Source: Xenopus tropicalis
Taxonomy: Eukaryota > Chordata > Amphibia > Anura > Pipidae
Assembly: GCF_000004195.4 (NCBI RefSeq)
Contig: NC_030683.2
Span: forward strand, 69,101,764-69,165,763
Length of the DNA: 64,000 nt
Direction: 5' to 3'
Shown here: piece after piece, positions 10,913 through 22,050 of the stretch
How positions within the stretch are numbered: position 1 is the stretch's first letter
Layout: the number at the start of each line of letters is the position of its first letter
Program-made: the position numbers and the translations under genes
Notes under the pieces: model-generated
What the model saw: only the letters and a program-made list of their open reading frames with translations
What the model was told of the DNA's origin: nothing
Database searches by the model: none

Positions 10913-12429
10913 TCTCTAAAGCTAAACCCTAAAACCCTAAAGCAGGGACCAAGGCAGACCTCAGTTCAAAGACTCTGTTTCTCTTTACAACTTTGAATGA
11001 GTCAGACCTACTATCCAACTGGCAATGGGGGGGGACTTAGCAACTCCCTGATGGCTTCTACCCCTCATTTTCCATAGAAAAGAACAATTAACTTTATGCT
11101 GTCCATCTCAGACTTTTCTCCAAACGTGACAATCCAGATGTACCAGCAGTCAATCGGAGGCACCTTTAGGAACTCCAAACCATCCCAACCAGCATCCATC
11201 ATAGTGAACAGTGTTGCAAATGTTTGTGCAGAATGTCAAAAGTAAAACTTTTAAACCATTTAAATATTATAGATAGTGCCTGTCTACGCCTACTACATTC
11301 CTAAAAAGGTTGGTCATGACATACTTCCTGGCCTCCCTTTCCAGAACTTGAGCTCCAAACTGTTACACATAAAAACTTGTGCAACCTGATTAATGGATAG
11401 AACCATATACCCCTAGGACTTCAGAAGCTTGAACCCCAAGCAAGTAGCATTGCTGCTTTTGGGTTTTTTTATATTGTAAGCTCCAACAGTTAACTTATAA
11501 CTGTCTAGAAATAGATTGTGGGCTTATCTTGCTGCAAGAACTGGTTATTTTAATTTTTGATCTTAACTATAGAACCTATTCATCTCAATCTTATATTTGA
11601 ACAACACAATCATAAAGAAGTATAAAAAGAAGCAATCATGAAGAGGTAAACAAATAAGCAACTAGTTTCTTGGCCTACATCACCTAACCTCCCACATAAT
11701 CATGTAAGATAGATAGATAGATAAATGTATATAAATATAAATGTATTAATATTATTAAAAAATATTATTTGGCCTGTATCATACTGCCTACAATGATTGC
11801 ATTAAAAAAGAAAAAAGATACATGATAGTAAGTAAAGCCATGGCAATGTTTTTCTCTAGCAAATCAATCTGTCTTTTATAATGCTGCAGGAACATAATGC
11901 TGCAGGAACAGGCCATGAGTCAAGGGTCAGTAATGCTATAAGCTAAAATTACTCTACATTCAGTTGTGAAATGACCTTCAGAGGAAAACTACAGAGTTGA
12001 ACATTGTCCCTAGTACAAGTCCCTTTAAAGGCTAAACATATATTTTATGAAAATGATAATTGGGGGGTGAGCCTGCAGCCCGTTTAGCCTCAAATGCTTC
12101 ATGTTTCACATGACAGTGAAGCACAGGGAAGGGAGGTGGGGACAGAAATTGATTGCCTGGCTTTATGCTCTAACGAGTAATCAGATGCCATCGCTCACTG
12201 TAATCACTAATCTGCAGCAATTAACGGCAATTATCATAAATAACAATCCCTTCCTGAGCTGCTGAGGGACCAAGGGAAAGCATGACGTGGCAAAGCTGGC
12301 ACCGCAACCCACTGAAAAACAGTCATATTCCAAGACAGGCTGGGCTGCATCTATGCATTTTCCTTTGGTAATTCAGCCAACAAAGAAAATAAATTTATCA
12401 TTAATAATGTTTTATATTTATATTACAGA
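10913..12429. other. Host DNA, possible conserved non-coding block at its 3' part
   Basis: No gene seen. The segment at about 12130-12340 has balanced base composition and several TAAT/ATTA cores with no repeat structure. That is the texture of conserved vertebrate non-coding DNA, but conservation cannot be seen from one sequence. Confidence 0.3.
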
Positions 12430-13210
12430 TGTAACCCACTCTTGGCTACTGTTTAACTTGTAACACGCTATCCCCTGTGTGTGCCTATACAGGTGACCTG
12501 TGCCCCCACTTATATGGGGGAGCAGTTATACTTAGGGTTGGCGTGCCTCCACCGAGGGTATGGACAGATTGAACTGTTACATCCGTCCCTGGGAAACTCT
12601 TCTGAGTTAATCCAATCCCTGCAACTCACGGGACCTTGCCCCTTTGGGCCAGTTGCTTACCAGGCAGTTGAGGATCCACTCTTTGAGGAATTGACCAGGA
12701 GACTGGAAGTGCTGATTAACCAAACAACTTCTTTATTGTATTAACACAGAATCCCCAATAAAGTTAATGTGAAGGTTCAGGTACCCTTCTTTATTGTATA
12801 CACACAGAATCCCCAATTAAGTTACGATATGCGGGTTCAGGTACCCTTCTCTTTACTTCCTCTAAGAGACCCTCTCACTTAGGACTACTCCCAAGTACTC
12901 CCACCAGAAGACCCTCTCTTAGGGCTCTCCCCGGTACTCACACCAGAAGACCCTCTCGCTTAGGCAATCTCCTTTCTCTGTGGTGCCTAGCTACCACCTG
13001 AGCTGGCCACTTAATTGTACCTGAACTCCTGCCAGTAATGCCGGGAGGTCATAACCTCACTATCTCCTTGGAGGGGCTTCAGACTGCCCTTTCTAAATAT
13101 CTCTGTCTAGTCTCTCACTCCTAGAGTGACTATAACATAATTTCTCTGATCTCTCTCTCTTAAGCCTATAGCTACCCTCTTACGGTGGGGGGGGGGGGGG
13201 GGGGGTTACA
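12430..13210 (-). repeat. Possible solo LTR or LTR-like segment
   Basis: The segment is bounded by TGTAACC and GGTTACA. Its plus-strand start (TGTAACCCACTCTTGGC, then TACTG) resembles the outer start of the Gypsy LTR at 23310 (TGTAACCCTTTCTTGGC, then ACTG), suggesting a related minus-oriented LTR. Inside are two adjacent ~59-bp direct repeats (from about 12728 and 12788) and a 19-base G-run at 13187-13205. No matching short TSD was found, which lowers confidence. The 87-codon frame inside is unrecognised. Confidence 0.45.
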
Positions 13211-13869
13211 GGCAGATACATAATTTACATTGCTTCCTAAGTGAAATAATGTACTAATCAAAGCACAAATGTGGGCAGGGCTGGTGAGATATTACAAACT
13301 GAAGGCACTGCAGAAATGAAGACTGATAATCAGGATCTACAGGCTGTAAAGTTTCCCTAGGATCCTCTGAACTGTTGCTGAAGATTTCATCCCACTTTAA
13401 AGGCTGAATCACTAGCTGAAATTAAATGTTTTTTTGTCACCTGGCATCTCTTATATCCCTATCACCCTTGCTCCAGTTCTAAATTAACTCTTTCCCCCTG
13501 AAAAAAGCTAATTGTGCTTCTATATATTATTTGTTGTTTTATGTGCTTACCTTTTTTCTTACTTTTGTCATTGTTTTGTTCATTTCTAGTTAGTTACTGT
13601 GGAGCTCCCATGAGACTGCTTAACTGGGAAACAAACCAATATTGTGTTTCAATGCCAATGTTATAGTACAAGGGCATGCCTGAATATCTGGCATCAGTAC
13701 CCACTGCATCTCACAGCATATAATGTGCTGTTTTTTTAAATATAGACTGCATTTGACTGTATACAGTATAATGTGCTGATTTGGTAAATATATCTGCTAA
13801 AAATCACTAAACAAGCCCAAATAATTACATAATACTGCTTTATTATTACAAAGAAAAAGACAGGGCCTC
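13211..13869. other. Host DNA, no gene seen
   Basis: No recognisable coding sequence or element ends. Confidence 0.5.
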
Positions 13870-13990
13870 TATAGCCTCGAGAACAACATGTTGCTCATCA
13901 ACAGTAGGGTGTCAGTCCACACTGAGCCACCAAATAACTAATTACAGCCATTACTGGGTAACCCTAGGAATTTTTCATGTTTTTGTTACT
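13870..13990. mobile_element. hAT-like MITE fragment (family D)
   Basis: Shares GAGCAACATGTTGCTC-type and CCAGTCCACA, CCAAATA, CTAAT blocks in order with the fuller copy at 35754-36064. Both ends are missing. Confidence 0.6.
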
Positions 13991-14579
13991 CCCTACATGT
14001 CTTTATATTTATGTGGCTCACAGGAAAAAAAGATAACAAGTGTATCTTATTTAGTGAGATGATGGTACTTGTGTATATATATATTATGGCTTGTGTTTCA
14101 TATCCCCTCACTGTATGTAAAGTGCTACAACACAATATAAATAATAATGATACATTAATAGGTCAAGATCCCACAAGCAGCAGATGCCCCCAGAAGTTTG
14201 ACTTTCAAATAATAAGCATGGTTCTATGTCCTACACGTGATGCTCAGTGATGCTAGTACACTGTATATAATGTAACAGTAACATAATATTATTAAGCAGT
14301 AACCCCAGCATAGATGTATAATACTACACAATGACTCTAGTAAATTGGCAAGCATACACAATAAACTGTGGCATGCACAAAAAAATTTCTGTGAAAACAC
14401 AAAATTTGGCATTTATTCTGACCTGAGCACACAGTTTTTCAAAATGTGCGCACAATTATGTGTCTCTTTGTGGTCAGGACACAGGAATGTCATTTAGAAA
14501 TTTGGTATTTTTTAGTAACTGATTTATTCACAAAAAAAAAGAAAGATCATGGTACATTTTGTGTGTGTGATTCTAAATG

Positions 14580-15014
14580 TTAAAGGGCATGTCAACCCCC
14601 AAAAAAATTTTTGCATAATAAAAGAAAACATAATTCTAAGTAATTTTCCAGTATGAAATAATTAAATTTTTTTAGCGCTTTAAAAGTTATTTGTAAATGT
14701 AATTGCTATTGAAAACCGCATTTGCTGAACTCCTGGTTGTTACTTTTTAAACAATGTTGCAACTGTCAGGCGCCTTTCAGCAAGTCAGGTGTGTCAATCT
14801 GCTGCCTTGTATTACATTGTTTCAACAGTCAGAGCCACCAGGGCGGAGAATAGAAAAGTACAGGTAAACACTGCTTCTAATAGCAATTATATATACAAAT
14901 ATCATTACAAATTTGTAATAAATGTATGTATAATATGTATATTATATAATGTATATAGAATTTTGTTTTCTTTCATTAGGCAAAAAATTATATTTTGCGT
15001 TGCCTTGTCCTTAA
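14580..15014. mobile_element. T2/Kolobok-like MITE
   Basis: A TTAA-bounded 435-bp segment whose left end is TTAAAGGGCATG, fitting the TTAAAGGRR consensus of the Xenopus T2 MITE family. The right end, inverted, reads TTAAGGACAAGG and is less similar. It is non-coding. Confidence 0.55.
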
Positions 15015-15232
15015 AAAGGGAGCTATAATGAGTTTAATAATAACTATGAGTTCAAGTAGTTAAAATGTTTTTACCTATCTGTATGCTTACAGAGACTACG
15101 TAAAAAATTGGATTTCCAGTATAGATAGGAGAGCACATACTCTTGATGATAAGTTATTGCCTAGTATGTAAGTCAAGAGACCACATACTTTTACTCACTT
15201 TTAGGATATAAAGGGTTGGAAGCCAGAACTGT

Positions 15233-15556
15233 GTGACCTATGAAAATCTGGAGGTTTCGAAGGAGTTTCAGTCAACAGTTACAAATGAAGTTTATAAAAT
15301 AAAGCAGTTTATTATTAGTATAGCATTGATATATTTAGTGACATGTCAGAACTGTAACAAACTATATGGTGGTTGTACAGTTCAAGATTTAAAAGACAAA
15401 ATTAGCGAACACATTAATCATATTAATAATACTAACTTTACAAGACATTTTGCAAAGTGTAATAATAGTGATGCAAGGTGTTCTTCAGTACAGATAAAAG
15501 TAGATAGGAGAGGGGGTGATATTCTTACTCTTTTTGGATTTTTTACTTGGACCTGA
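15233..15556 (+). pseudogene. Penelope-like GIY-YIG endonuclease remnant
   Basis: The 107-codon frame contains IYLVTCQNCNKLYGG (from residue 33), then LKDKISEH and FTRHFAKC. This matches the order expected of the C-terminal endonuclease of Penelope-like retroelements: a Tyr, a C-x2-C pair, the Y-(V)G motif, a basic helix ending in E-H, then a second conserved His. In this family the domain nicks target DNA for primed reverse transcription. Two conserved positions look altered: the residue between Tyr45 and Gly47 is Gly rather than a hydrophobic, and the usual Arg before the E-H is Lys. After Gly-Gly-Asp at about residue 95 the frame drifts and stops early, so the C-terminal end is lost. Start methionine is arbitrary. 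Class assignment is by motif order, not by database search. Confidence 0.65.
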
Positions 15557-15852
15557 ATTTTACTTTTGATGTTACTTGCTTTGTTTGATTTGATTTTACT
15601 TCTGATTTCTGATATTTGTATTGTTATTTATTATTATCTATGGGCGTCTGATTTCCTAAACAGTCAAACCTTATACAAACCCATAATGTGAATGTTTTAC
15701 ATCATGACTCTGAGTTGGATATGTCTGTATATTATTGGTACTTATTATATGATGAGTATGAATTTGTGACATAATAAGTATGTATTCTTTACTGGGTTTT
15801 TTTGCTATGGGAAGGTGGGGGTTGGCTATTCACACTCCCTTCTTTGGAGCCT

Positions 15853-15888
15853 ATGATTAAATGCTGGGTATGCATGAAATGCATTAGG
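15853..15888 (+). other. Decayed hammerhead-ribozyme-like core
   Basis: Reads TGATTAA, a helix II candidate (ATGC/GCAT), GAAA, then TGCATTAGGC. The GAAA box is kept, but the position of catalytic G8 is T. It lies about 300 bp downstream of the Penelope-like endonuclease, where such motifs are expected. Confidence 0.4.
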
Positions 15889-15905
15889 CTATTCATATGG
15901 GGTTG

Positions 15906-16315
15906 TTAAAGGAGAAGGAAAGATAAAAACTAAGTAAGCTTTATCAGAAAGGTCTATGTAAATACAGCCAACTCACAGAAACCCTGCACTGAGTTATTTT
16001 TTAAAAGATACAGGATTTCTTGTCTGTTTGTTTTCCTCTGCCAGAGACAGGCAGCTCTCTTCTCTCTCCCCTATCCTTATTCCCCCTCCCTCAAGAATGC
16101 CAAGAACTATCTCCCCCCTTAGGAACATGTGATCTGAGCCAATCAGCAGGAAGCTTCCTTGTAGCCTTCCTTGTAACAAACTGAGCATGTACACCGGTCT
16201 TGGTCTTGGAGCAGAAGTGAGGCATTATGGGAACTTTCTTTTTCCATGAGGCTTCTGATCATCTAATCAGCTTGAGATTAACTCTTTATTAGCCTTTCCT
16301 TCTCCTTGGTTTTAA
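15906..16315. mobile_element. T2/Kolobok-like MITE (AGGAGAAGGAAAG ends)
   Basis: Begins TTAAAGGAGAAGGAAAG and ends CTTTCCTTCTCC with TTAA just outside (16312-16315), giving TTAA target duplication with inverted termini. The interior shares GAGCATGTACACCGG- and GCATTATGGG-type blocks with the copy at 43499 in opposite orientation. Confidence 0.8.
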
Positions 16316-18231
16316 TGGATTGAAATAAATAATTTTTACTGATATTTAAGTAGTACAGAAGGTTACATCTGGTATTAACTATACCCATCTGTACAAGCAG
16401 GCTTTGCATAAGAGTCAGTCCTCTTTTCAAAGCCATTTAGCTCCTATAGATTATCTAGGCAAAGGGAGCACAGACCAGTGATGCCTCACTGCCCATCAAA
16501 AACAAAACACGATGACCAAACTTTGACATGTACATTGCGACATGGGAAATTTGGTAAGTAACTCATCATCTCAGAAACAATGCTGAATTTTTATTTGGCT
16601 ATATTCAGAAAATTTCTTATATTAAAAAAATGAAGCATATGACATTTTTTTAATAATAGTTCGAGCTCCATTTTTTTTTAAAATGGAAAATTAAATGCAG
16701 CTGACATTTTTTGTAGGACTGAGGTAAAAATGCTAACAGATTAATAACAATCCACTTACTGTATGAAGTAACTATTTTTACATCATGAAATTATTTAGCC
16801 TTGTTAAAAGCTGTTTAAAAAGCATCTCTCTTGATATTTAAAGTCTTTTAAAGATTGTTATACATTTAATACTCAATTTTATTGTGCCTTTTAGTGGACT
16901 AAGGAGTAGGGCCCAAATGTGCATTGGGGTCCTCTGCTACTTAATAATTTTCAAATATAAAGCTTACTGTGCTGGATGTAAAAATAATAATGTTATGACA
17001 GATTTTTCTTCCAGTAAACTATGTTAGTCTCTTAGACAAGGCATTTATATTCTGCTAAACTTGAATAGAATCAGCCTGTTCAATCATATCTGAGTAATAT
17101 GTATGGAGAGGCTTTTATTTTCTTACAGTAGAGGTTCAAGGATTTTTGTTGCATTGACAGAGTGTCATGTTCAAATGTAAAAAGATTTCTTACCAAAGAA
17201 GTTATATTTATTATGATCCTCCAAGCTAACCAAGTAATAAAGTCAAGACTTATTGTATACACAGTACCAACTCTCTACTAAACAAAATAAATTTGTTTAG
17301 CAAACTACTGCAGCCAAGAACATTGTAGGCAAAGAAATTCCTAAACATGCTGAAGAACAATCTTATTATATCTAAATAAAAATGTAAGCATATAATAACA
17401 GTGCTTAAATGCCCAACAGATGTGGTACAGTTAATAAGACATTAATCTGACATTGCTGGCTTATCATAAGCATATGGCTAAAGTGAAAGACAAATAACAG
17501 GAAATAATACAGTGAAGGAAATAGGAGGAAAAATTATAGCGATATAGATTACAGAGACTAAACAAAAACACTAAATCAATACATTGGAAAGTGAGGACCA
17601 GGGGACGCAAGCAGCTGGGCAAAAGGCAAGACAGGTATTGGCAAGAAAAATTTTACTTTTTATTTAGGCACAGGAAGAAAGGAAAAGCAGAAAAGTAGGG
17701 ACAATGAGCAAAAGTGCCCTGTTTTTTCTTGCGCCAAATGCATTGGAGTCAATGGACATTTTTTAATTGTGTTTTTTTTTCTGAAAAACAAAATGCATGG
17801 TGAAATTCTAGCACAGATTTATTAAAATTTCCACCACCCACAAAAATGTGAACTTTGCCATGAATCTGTATCAGATGAAAACATTTAGTAATTCCTAGAA
17901 GCAAGGTAGGAACAGGAAGAAGGCAGGTTGGATTATACCAGCAAGACTGAGCAATAGTTTAATATGCAGAGTTCTGAAAGAGAAGAGTAAAAGCCTCACT
18001 GGCAACAGTGCAGGATTTAAATATTTGATTTGTGCTACTTCCCCAGTGGCACCCATAGCAGCACCAGCTCCCATCACATGCACACTGACATCAGAAAAAT
18101 CTAAGCCAGTAGAACCACATTCTCCCAACTAGAGATGTTTATATAATTCTGACAATGGTTTGTTTTAGTTTAATTTGGGCTGAAATTAAGTTTTCCCACC
18201 ATGTGTTTTGTTTGTTTGTTTGTTTGTTTCT
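16316..18231. other. Host DNA, no gene seen
   Basis: No supported gene. The part at about 17700-17880 (TGCGCCAAATGCATTGGAG, then GTCAATGGACATTTT, with long T and A runs) looks like a piece of a dispersed repeat but was not assigned. A (TTTG)n run at 18209-18231 abuts the L1-like element. Confidence 0.45.
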
Positions 18232-19462
18232 TTTAATTTTGTAGTTTCTATGTAGTGGTGTAGTTGGTTGTAGTTCCAGTGGTCCCTTGGGTGGTTGCCC
18301 CAGCATTTTTGGACTTTGGATAGTGGAATAATTCTGTTGTTCTTAATAAAGTCTTTTATCAAGGTGTGTCTGTTTTGGTATACATTCCATCTGTCAAACA
18401 TTTTATTTTCCAAACTTGGCGGAAATTCAATGTTAGAGACAAGGGGCCGAAGGTTAAAAAGAAAGCTAGATAAATTATATTTCTCGTAGCAGTTATACCA
18501 CACATTCAGCGTTGCTGCTATGGTTGGGTCTGTAGATTTGATGGTGTTGACCAGAGTAGGTTTGTTATTGGGATTTTATTTAGTTAGTAGAGATTCTATA
18601 TTGTCTTTGTATAGCTTGGACAAGTTGTTGAAGATGAAGGTATTTGATTGGTTTATCTGTCCTTTGGGAATGGAAAGGATGTAGATAGTTGTTGTTACGT
18701 TGTGTGGGGGAGATTTATGTTTAAAGCCTTAGATTTGCTGATATGTATTTTAAATTTGAGAAGTTGCTTAAGGCATTGAAGATTTTCATCAGGTTTGGAA
18801 GTGATACAGTAGGTCTCGTTATGAATAGTAGCAGGTTGTTTGCAAAAGCAGCTGCTTTGTGTTCTGTTTTCTCTATTGTTAACCTGGAAACATTTTGGTT
18901 TGGTCTGATGGTATTTAAGAGAGTTTCCATCACCAGAATAAATAGAATCGCCGAAAGTGGGTAGCCTTGTCTGGTGCCATTGTGGATTTTTATTTGTGGT
19001 GATAGGATTCAATTTGTTCTTACTCTAGCTGTCGGTGTGTCATACAGTGCCATTATTTTTGCAATGAATGTCTCTTGGAGTCTGAATTCTCTTAGGGCAG
19101 CTTTTAAGTAGTCCCATGAGACCCTGTCAAATGCCTTTTCTGCATAGGTGGTTAAGATAAGCAATGGTATTGCTTTAGATTGCATGGTATATTAGGGCTA
19201 TTACTTTTGTTGTGTTGTCTTTCCCTTCTCTGTTGGGTACAAACTCGCATTGTTCTGAATGTATTAGTTTGGGTATCAGTCTTCTCATTCTGTTGGCTAT
19301 TATTTTGACATATATCTTAAGGTCTACGTTTATTGGCATAATAGGCCTGTAGCTGCTGTATTGTTGTGGGTCTTTATTAGGTTTGGGGATGATGGTTATA
19401 TCAGCTTCTTGTGCCTGGTGTGGTATTTTGCAAGTTTGCCCGATTGAATTGAGGTATTCTAA

Positions 19463-19998
19463 GGGGCACATTTACTAACCCACGAACGGGCCGAATGCGT
19501 CCGATCGCGTTTTTTTCGTAATGATTGGTAATTTTGCGATTTTTTGGCGTCTTTACGATTTTTGCGTAAAAACGCGAGTTTTTCGGCGTCTTTACGATTT
19601 TTGCGTAAAAACGCGAGTTTTTCGGCGTCTTTACGATTTTTCCGTAAAAACGCGAGTTTTTTGTAGCCATTACGAAAGTTGCGATTTTTTCGTAGCGTTA
19701 AAACTTGCGCGAAACATCTCGCCTTTTAAGTTTTAACGCTACGAAAAAGGCGCGACTTTGCGCGCAAGTGTTAACGCTACGAAAAAATCGCGACTTTGCG
19801 CAACTTTCGTAAAGACGCCGAAAAACTCGCATTTTTACGCAAAAATCGTAAAGACGCCGAAAAACTCGCGTTTTTTACGCAAAAATCGTAAAGACGCCGA
19901 AAAAAATCGCAAAAAATACGAAAAACTCGCAAAATGTTCGTTTCCAATCGGAATTTTTCCAATTCGGATTAGAAATCGTGTCTTAATAAATCAGCCCC
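19463..19998. mobile_element. PIF/Harbinger-like hairpin MITE
   Basis: Termini GGGGCACATTTACTAA and (inverted right end) GGGGCTGATTTATTAA are flanked by TAA on both sides, fitting the 3-bp TWA duplication of PIF/Harbinger. The left half has three units of a 39-bp repeat built on CGGCGTCTTTACGATTTT, and the right half has the same unit in inverse, so the element can fold into one long hairpin. It is inserted in the L1-like RT. Confidence 0.85.
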
Positions 19999-20525
19999 TA
20001 AGTATGTGTTTGAAGGTCTTATAAAAGCATGCTCCATATCTTTCTGGGCCTGGACTTTTGTTGTTTGAAAATGAGTTTATTGTCATCAGTAGTTCCTGGT
20101 TGGTGAAGGGGGAGTTTAACCATTCTGCTTCTTCAGTTGTTATTTTTGTTAGGTTGGCTTTAGTGATGAAGTCGTTAATTTTATCCAGCATTGTTTGGAA
20201 GGTTGGTTGTAAGTCATATAATTCCTGGTAAAATTCCTGGAAACATTTGGCTATGTTGGGGGATGAGCGGTGAATTTTTTGCATTCTATCTTTAATTGCA
20301 TCGATATGAGTGTTGCTTTGTGTCTTTTTGAGTTTTTTTGCAAAGAACTTGTTGCATTTGTCCCCTAGTTCGTACGTCTGTTGTTTGCATTTAAGGTAGG
20401 CTTTATGCATCTTACAGTGAAGTAGTGTTTTCAGTTGAACTCACTTTTTTTCCAGTTCAGACAGGGTAAAGGTAGCTAGAGATTCATTGTGGTCGGCTTC
20501 TAATTTTTGTATTTCCTCAAGTAAG

Positions 20526-21058
20526 ACTGCAGAGACTTATTCCCCCACTTCCGACCTTGCCCCAATCAATACATTCGACTAACCAAGAAACACATGGACA
20601 CCATTAAGTGGGGTTGAGTTCGGCCACAGCTTTTTATATGATACATCATCGATAGTCCTTGCCATGTATTTCACCTTTACCAAACATTTAACAAACTGCA
20701 TAACAGTTTTATAACCCGAATGCCAGCCACTGCAAATGCAGTGGGCATGTGGAAGACATCAAATAACACCATTGATTAAATGGCCAAGGACTATCACCCG
20801 CCATTGGCTGTGACAAATATTTCCACTTTTTTTTTCTTATACAATAAGAATAAACGGTACTTTAGTGAACTTCATAAACGTACCTAACCGAACCTAAATG
20901 TCGTTTGACAGGAGTGCCTGAAACAGGGAGGGAGGGAAATGCAGCTCCAGACACGCCAGGCAAATGGAGGGTGTGCAGCGTTGCCGGGAAGAGTGAACAA
21001 GACTGCTTACACGGGAAAATGAGCTGGGTGAGTTAACCATATTGTGGACGGAGGAAGT
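20526..21058. mobile_element. Unclassified ~533-bp insertion in L1
   Basis: The L1-like reading frame breaks off after KRKKQKEL (minus strand, about 21065) and resumes near 20520 at EEIQKLEADHN. The DNA between is unrelated and lies between two copies of AGTAAG (20520-20525 and 21059-21064), a likely 6-bp TSD. Its ends (ACTGCAGAGAC and GACGGAGGAAGT) are not inverted repeats and do not look like LTR ends. No poly-A or simple tail and no open frame of note. Family unknown. Confidence 0.5.
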
Positions 21059-21132
21059 AGTAAGTTCTTTTTGTTTTTTTCTTTTAAGTCTAGCTCCTAA
21101 TGCGATCAAATGTCCTCCTAATACACATTTAG

Positions 21133-21660
21133 TAGGGATGTAGCGAAGCCGCGCAAAAATGTTCGCGAACCCGTTCGCGGACTTTCGCCAAAACTCGCGA
21201 ATATTCGCGAACTTTGCGAACCCCATAGACTTCAATGGGAAGGCGAACTTTAAAACCTAGAAAAGCCATTTCTGGCCAGAAAAATGATTTTAAAGTTGTT
21301 TAAAGGGTGCCACGACCTGGACAGTGGCATGCAGGAGGGGGATCAAGGGCAAAAACTTCTCAGAAAAATACTTTAAAAAAAAACGCCAAAAAAAAGCGCC
21401 AAAAAAAAAAAAACGCAAAAAAATAACGCCAAAAAATAACGCCAAAAAAAAAACGCAAGCTATTCCTATGTATATGCATAGGCGATAAAACGCGGCGGAA
21501 AAACGCGGTGGGAAAACCAAGGCGAAAAAACGCGGCGCCAAAAAAAAACGCGGTGAACCCAAAGTGGCGAACATCGGCAAAAGTCCGCGAATTTTCGCGA
21601 ACGCGAACACCCGATGTTCGCGCGAATTAGTTCACCGGCGAACAGTTCGCTACATCTCTA
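21133..21660. mobile_element. hAT-type MITE, family B copy 2
   Basis: A 528-bp copy of the 10.2-kb element, starting TAGGGATGTAGCGAA and ending TTCGCTACATCTCTA, with the perfect 8-bp TSD ACATTTAG at 21125-21132 and 21661-21668. It interrupts the L1-like ORF2 between the endonuclease and reverse transcriptase parts. Interior A-runs alternate with AACGCC/AAACGC blocks. Confidence 0.9.
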
Positions 21661-22050
21661 ACATTTAGTTGTTTCTCAATGAGTGCCTGGGTCAATTCCT
21701 GGTGTGGTATTCTCTGTTATTATTTGTTGGATTTGTGATTCTACATATCTATTTTCCTTAGTGTGAATTAGAAAGTTATTCAATTTCCAGTTGTATTCAG
21801 CTTTTAGTCGAGTTTGGTATGGTAAATTCTGTGATCACTGGAGCGTGGTCTGAGAGGAGAGGTACACCTATTTTTACTTTGTTGATCAAATGGAGCCATT
21901 CTTGGTTTATGAAGGTGTAGTCTATTCTGTTATAGCAGTTGGAGGCTTTAGAATAATAGGTGTAATCTCTTATATTGGGATTTATGTATCTTCATGTGTC
22001 TATTAGATTTATGTAGGTGTGTCTTATGAAACATTGAATTAAATGGTATC

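Larger units (their letters stand above)
15015..15900 (+). mobile_element. Penelope-like element, 3' fragment
   Basis: Contains a GIY-YIG-type endonuclease remnant (15233-15556) followed by about 300 bp of AT-rich tail and a decayed hammerhead-like core at 15853-15888. No reverse-transcriptase palm motif was found upstream, so the element appears 5'-truncated. Its ends were not defined by a TSD. Confidence 0.6.
18232..22050 (-). pseudogene. Decayed L1-like non-LTR retrotransposon ORF2
   Basis: Reading the minus strand from 22050 downward, fragments of an L1-type ORF2 appear in order. First is the end of an apurinic-type endonuclease (NRIDYTFI, then LLSDHAPV, near 21950-21850). A linker follows, then the reverse transcriptase: NKSPGPERYG near 20070, IIPKPNKDP near 19380, NREGKDNT near 19225, and the degenerate catalytic box FANNLLLF near 18825, where the usual Asp pair is Asn-Asn. 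Last is the C-terminal segment ending near 18232 at an (AAAC)n-like tract. Many stops and frame changes make it non-functional. In L1 elements this protein nicks DNA and copies RNA by target-primed reverse transcription. Three later insertions interrupt it, at 21133-21660, about 20526-21058 and 19463-19998. The exact L1 clade was not resolved. Confidence 0.8.

Noticed and set aside
10920..10945. Telomere-like AAACCCTAAAACCCTAAA string
   Set aside because: Fewer than three imperfect units, plant-type rather than vertebrate TTAGGG, most likely chance.
12481..12744. 87-codon frame as a host gene
   Set aside because: Starts at a non-ATG codon inside the LTR-like segment and matches no family I recognise.
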